From: Prevotella veroralis DSM 19559 = JCM 6290
GTDB taxonomy: Bacteria > Bacteroidota > Bacteroidia > Bacteroidales > Bacteroidaceae
Length of the DNA stretch: 46,886 nt
Assembly (NCBI RefSeq): GCF_000377625.1
Contig: NZ_KB898340.1
Location: 1-46,886, forward strand
Direction of reading: 5' to 3'
In this document: piece by piece, positions 44,183 through 46,886 of the stretch
Layout: every line of letters begins with the position of its first letter
Position numbering within the stretch: position 1 is the stretch's first letter
Made by a program: the position numbers and the translations under genes
The notes under the pieces: generated by a model
Database searches by the model: none
Told to the model about the DNA's origin: nothing
Seen by the model: only the letters and a program-made list of their open reading frames with translations

Positions 44183-44277
44183 TACACGGGCAAACAAAAA
44201 GGATACAATCCTATCAATCACAGAATACTAACCCCATCACCTGTCGTGAAGCTAATTAATTATGGAGGAATACAACT

Positions 44278-44397
44278 ATGAAAAGAAAACGTAAGATGCA
44301 CAATGAACGTGAGTTTGAGCTTGATAATATCTATCAAGATGATGAACGTCAGCTTGACATTCTAGATGATCTGCCTTTTGAAAGGCTCAATAGATAA
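44278..44397 (+). CDS. 39-aa charged small protein
   Basis: ATG at 44278 follows GGAGGA (44264-44269) at a good distance. The peptide begins MKRKRKMHNERE and ends DDLPFERLNR: a basic head and an acidic tail. A -7 motif lies upstream (44175-44182) and a hairpin downstream (44405-44475). This layout supports a real gene too short for ordinary calling. Function unknown. Confidence 0.55.
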   Translation: MKRKRKMHNEREFELDNIYQDDERQLDILDDLPFERLNR

Positions 44398-44404
44398 AAA
44401 GGAT

Positions 44405-44475
44405 AGGCTGTATTAAAAGACTGAACATGGATACCTAATACTGGGGCAATAGCTCTTGTCGATAAGATACAGCCT
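44405..44475 (+). terminator. Long hairpin after the 39-aa ORF
   Basis: AGGCTGTAT (44405-44413) pairs with ATACAGCCT (44467-44475) over a long loop, followed by CCTTCCT. Weak as a terminator. Confidence 0.4.
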
Positions 44476-44680
44476 CCTTCCTAACTCACTGACCACAATT
44501 ATATATTGCAGGAACAGAGCTTAACTCTCTTCCACCCGTCAATGATAAGTCGCAGAACTTGTCATTAATATTACTATTGGCACGCCGAAAACACAAAGCA
44601 ATATTAATCAACTAATTATTGTTAACAAACTAACATTTATCATAAGAAGCTGTCACGTATAATACAGAAAATTACTAACT
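44476..44680. other. Region upstream of rplU
   Basis: I see no gene. The rplU -7 motif TAACTTTG is at 44676-44683 and AT-rich sequence precedes it. Confidence 0.6.
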
Positions 44681-44770
44681 TTGCAACCGATTATGCCGTA
44701 TTGGGCTCAGAACAAGTGCTGGATAGATGCTCAGCCGCCCATCGGTACAAACCCGTTTTACAATATAAAC
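44676..44770 (+). promoter_or_regulatory. rplU promoter and 5' leader
   Basis: TAACTTTG (44676-44683) places the start near 44690, leaving an 80-nt leader. The leader contains GGGCT and AGCCGCCC segments that could pair and might allow autoregulation. An in-frame ATG at 44693 is only a few nt after the predicted start site, which is why I reject it as the L21 start. Confidence 0.5.
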
Positions 44771-45088
44771 ATGTACGCAATTGTAGAAATTAACGGTCAA
44801 CAGTTTAAGGCAGAGGAGGGCAAGAAGCTCTTCGTAAACCACATCAAAGATGCGGAAGAAGGTAAAGCTGTTGAGTTTGACAAGGTCCTGTTAGTAGATA
44901 ACAACGGATCTATCACAGTAGGTGCACCAACTGTAGAAGGTGCAAAGGTAGTAGCTGAGGTTGTAGCTCCTCTAGTAAAGGGCGACAAGGTTATCGTCTT
45001 CAAGATGAAGCGTCGCAAGGACTACAGAAAGAAGAATGGTCATCGTACTCACTTCACTCAGGTAGAAATTAAATCAATTAACGCTTAA
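44771..45088 (+). CDS. rplU: 50S ribosomal protein L21
   Basis: A 105-aa large-subunit protein beginning [20 protein letters not shown], with the C-terminal [18 protein letters not shown]-binding segment. I start it at 44771; the open frame continues upstream but the homologous start and promoter position favour this ATG. It is followed 16 nt later by rpmA in the standard order. Confidence 0.97.
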   Translation: MYAIVEINGQQFKAEEGKKLFVNHIKDAEEGKAVEFDKVLLVDNNGSITVGAPTVEGAKVVAEVVAPLVKGDKVIVFKMKRRKDYRKKNGHRTHFTQVEIKSINA

Positions 45089-45104
45089 AAAGGAGGACTT
45101 AAGA

Positions 45105-45395
45105 ATGGCACATAAAAAAGGTGTAGGTAGTTCTAAGAACGGTCGCGAATCAGCTTCAAAGCGTTTAGGTGTTAAGATCTGGGGTGGTCAGAAAATCATA
45201 GCTGGTAACATCATTGTGCGCCAGCGTGGTAACAAGCACTACCCAGGTGAGAATGTTGCACAGGGTAAGGACGACACATTGTATGCTCTTGCAGACGGTG
45301 TTGTTTACTTCCACAAGGGCAAGTACAATAAGAGTACAGTATCTGTTCTTTCAGAGGAAGTTTACGCTGCAAAGACTGTAAAGCCTGAAGCTTAA
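45105..45395 (+). CDS. rpmA: 50S ribosomal protein L27
   Basis: A 96-aa protein whose N-terminus [16 protein letters not shown] reaches the peptidyl transferase centre in the ribosome. The family motif [18 protein letters not shown] is clear. AGGAGG lies 7 nt before the ATG. There is no Firmicutes-type N-terminal extension. Closed by a terminator at 45432-45460. Confidence 0.97.
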   Translation: MAHKKGVGSSKNGRESASKRLGVKIWGGQKIIAGNIIVRQRGNKHYPGENVAQGKDDTLYALADGVVYFHKGKYNKSTVSVLSEEVYAAKTVKPEA

Positions 45396-45431
45396 GCGAG
45401 AAACAAAACAACTATTCCAAACAAACAACAT

Positions 45432-45460
45432 AATCCCAGCTCCATTAGGAGACTGGGATT
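45432..45460 (+). terminator. Terminator after rpmA
   Basis: AATCCCAG-C-TCC pairs with GGA-GA-CTGGGATT around ATTA, then TTATG. The stem is strong but the T-run short. Confidence 0.65.
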
Positions 45461-45649
45461 TATGCGTTCAGGGGGGTAGACAAGCTTACAAGTAGATGGG
45501 TAGACGAGTTAAATGGTAGATGGGGTGGCTGGTTAAAAGTGATTACTTTTGTTTTCTCTACAAAACTTCAATAACATGAGCAAAATACACCTTTTAGCGG
45601 ACAGCCGCCCAAAGGTGAGCAGAAGACGTGGGAAAAGATTCTGTATATA

Positions 45650-46274
45650 ATGGATTCAACTACGATTACCCTTTTTGATAACACCCTCAAGGGTGCAGGT
45701 AGACATCCTAAAAGTGGTAAGAAGAAAGGTGGTATGAAGGTTCATACGGTGATGAAGTATCATGTTGGTGTTCCCACGGTCGTACAGCTGACCTCTGCCA
45801 CTACGCATGATCAGTATCTGCTTAAGGAAGTGCATCTTCTTAAGGATGAAACCCTTACAATGGACAGAGCATACGTTGATTATGCACACTTTCAGCGACT
45901 TGAAGAGGAGGGCGTAGGCTATGTTACCAAGATGAAGAAGAACCTCACCTATAGGGAGCTGTCCTCCGTAACCTATGTAAGCCCTGACGGACTGGTTACA
46001 CATACAGACAAGAAGATCGTCTTTGAGAAGGGGGAGATAAGACATGAGGCAAGACGAGTGGAACTATGGGGTAATAACTCACATAAGTCTGTTGTCGTGC
46101 TGACCAGTAACTTTGAACTTGATGTAAAAAGACCTTGAGGAGATCTACAAGCGCAGATGGGATATTGAGTCACTTTATAAGCAACTCAAACTATACTTTC
46201 TGCTGCATTTCTTCTATGATAACAGTGTAAATGCCATACAGATACAAACATGGGGGTACGAAGTAGATAAGTAG
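45650..46274 (+). pseudogene. Degraded IS4-type transposase
   Basis: The frame from 45650 carries the first DDE region (MDSTTITLFDNTLKG, KKGGMKVHTVM) and a second aspartate (LTMDRAYVDYAHF). At an A5 run (46126-46130) the frame shifts: the next frame continues the family text DLEEIYKRRWDIESLYKQLK and NAIQIQTWG to a stop at 46274. The N-terminal domain is missing apart from about 12 in-frame codons before 45650, and the C-terminus is cut. It is a remnant, not functional. Confidence 0.8.
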
Positions 46275-46303
46275 ATATTGAAAATTAGTTTATATCATAC
46301 TTT

Positions 46304-46886
46304 TTGCGGACATATAAAAGAAGTACAACTATCGGAAAGATTAAAATTATAGAACTGACAGACAAAGAGCGTCTTCAGTTGGAGGAGGGCTTCCGTCGTG
46401 GGAAGAGTCATTCCTTCCGTATGCGTTGTCGTGCCATACTGTTGAAATCCAATGGTCTAACATCAAAAGACGTCGGTATTCAAACAGAAATGACAGACAT
46501 ATCTGTGAACTCATGGGTGAAACGGGTCGAGTGTGAAGGTGTCAAGGGCTGGATACACGTCTCGGGCGAGGTCGGAAACCGATATAATAGACAGTTCTGA
46601 CGAGGAATTGGTACGCAGGACCATCGAGAATGACAGGCAGAGCATGAAGAAAGCGAAAGAAGCCTGGCAGCAGGCTTCCGGCAAGAAAGCGAGCGGAAAG
46701 TACCTTCCGGGCTTTTTTATCCGCATTGGTGCAAGATATAGACGTATAAGGAAACGTTCCAAGGGGAGCCCCTCGCCGCAGCTCTATGCTTACAATAGAG
46801 AGAAGCTGCAGGAACTCGTACAACAGGAAAAGGACGGTCTTATAGACCTTTACTATGGTGATGAGAGTCATATCTGTATGGATGGA
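46304..46886 (+). pseudogene. IS630-type transposase with frameshifts, cut by the window end
   Basis: The first frame (TTG at 46304) has the HTH part: LTDKERLQLEEGFRRGKSH, RMRCRAILLKSNGLTSKDVG. A G deletion near 46545 and a TA insertion near 46585 shift the frame. The last frame reads DSSDEELVRRTIENDRQSMKKAKEAW and YYGDESHICMDG, with the first DDE aspartate, and runs off the window. Start and right end cannot be fixed here. Either a decayed copy or sequencing errors in runs. Confidence 0.8.

Noticed and set aside
44693..44770. Upstream in-frame start for L21
   Set aside because: The frame is open but the promoter -7 element ends at 44683 and family homologs begin at MYAIVEING.

Overview
The window reads as chromosome of an oral-type Bacteroidales, most likely Prevotella. 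The basis is type IX secretion gene porQ, a class III fructose-bisphosphatase, a GH92 mannosidase, a recF-DUF721 pair, rplU-rpmA, and repeated use of the Bacteroidetes promoter form (TTTG, about 19 nt, TAnnTTTG). Genus is inferred from gene content and protein style only; no database search was possible.

Positions 253-15178 are best read as a 14.9 kb integrative mobilizable element inserted in the 3' end of a tRNA-Ser(GGA) gene (15167-15254, minus). A 13-bp direct repeat (GCGGAGAGAGAGG) marks both ends. Next to the left end is a tyrosine integrase, and GGGTGTA motifs lie near both ends. A first cargo block encodes a HEPN-like protein, a DUF1016 PD-(D/E)XK nuclease and a PIN-like/zinc-ribbon protein. 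A leftward backbone follows: a DUF3853 HTH protein, a RepA-like ATPase, a primase, MobC, a MobP-type relaxase and a small membrane protein broken by a stop codon. It includes an oriT-like hairpin and an inverted-repeat cluster that could be an origin. A second cargo block holds an XRE regulator, a probable type II restriction-modification pair, an unknown membrane protein and a RhuM-family protein. There are no type IV secretion genes, so transfer would need a helper. Features left of 253 suggest an older element used the same site.

From 15.3 to 25.1 kb the chromosome carries tatD, a short-chain polyprenyl synthase, tonB, porQ, DUF721-recF, a TPR membrane protein, ribH and a GH92 mannosidase. 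The 19.2-19.9 kb gap is not empty: it holds a leftward transcription unit with a consensus promoter and terminator around a 24-codon ORF interrupted by UGA. From 25.8 to 33.7 kb lie ftsE (no ftsX nearby), lysC, lysA, two glycosyltransferases and fbp. The gaps on both sides of this block hold three copies of a 139-bp MITE-like element with 29-bp REP-like ends, plus two other repeat families.

From 34.5 to 46.9 kb come a 1058-aa membrane sensor-like protein, a phosphorus-acquisition cluster (class A acid phosphatase, OprO/P-type porin, histidine acid phosphatase), an AGE-family epimerase, a Nudix hydrolase, a 39-aa ORF and rplU-rpmA. The window ends in two degraded transposase genes, IS4-like and IS630-like.
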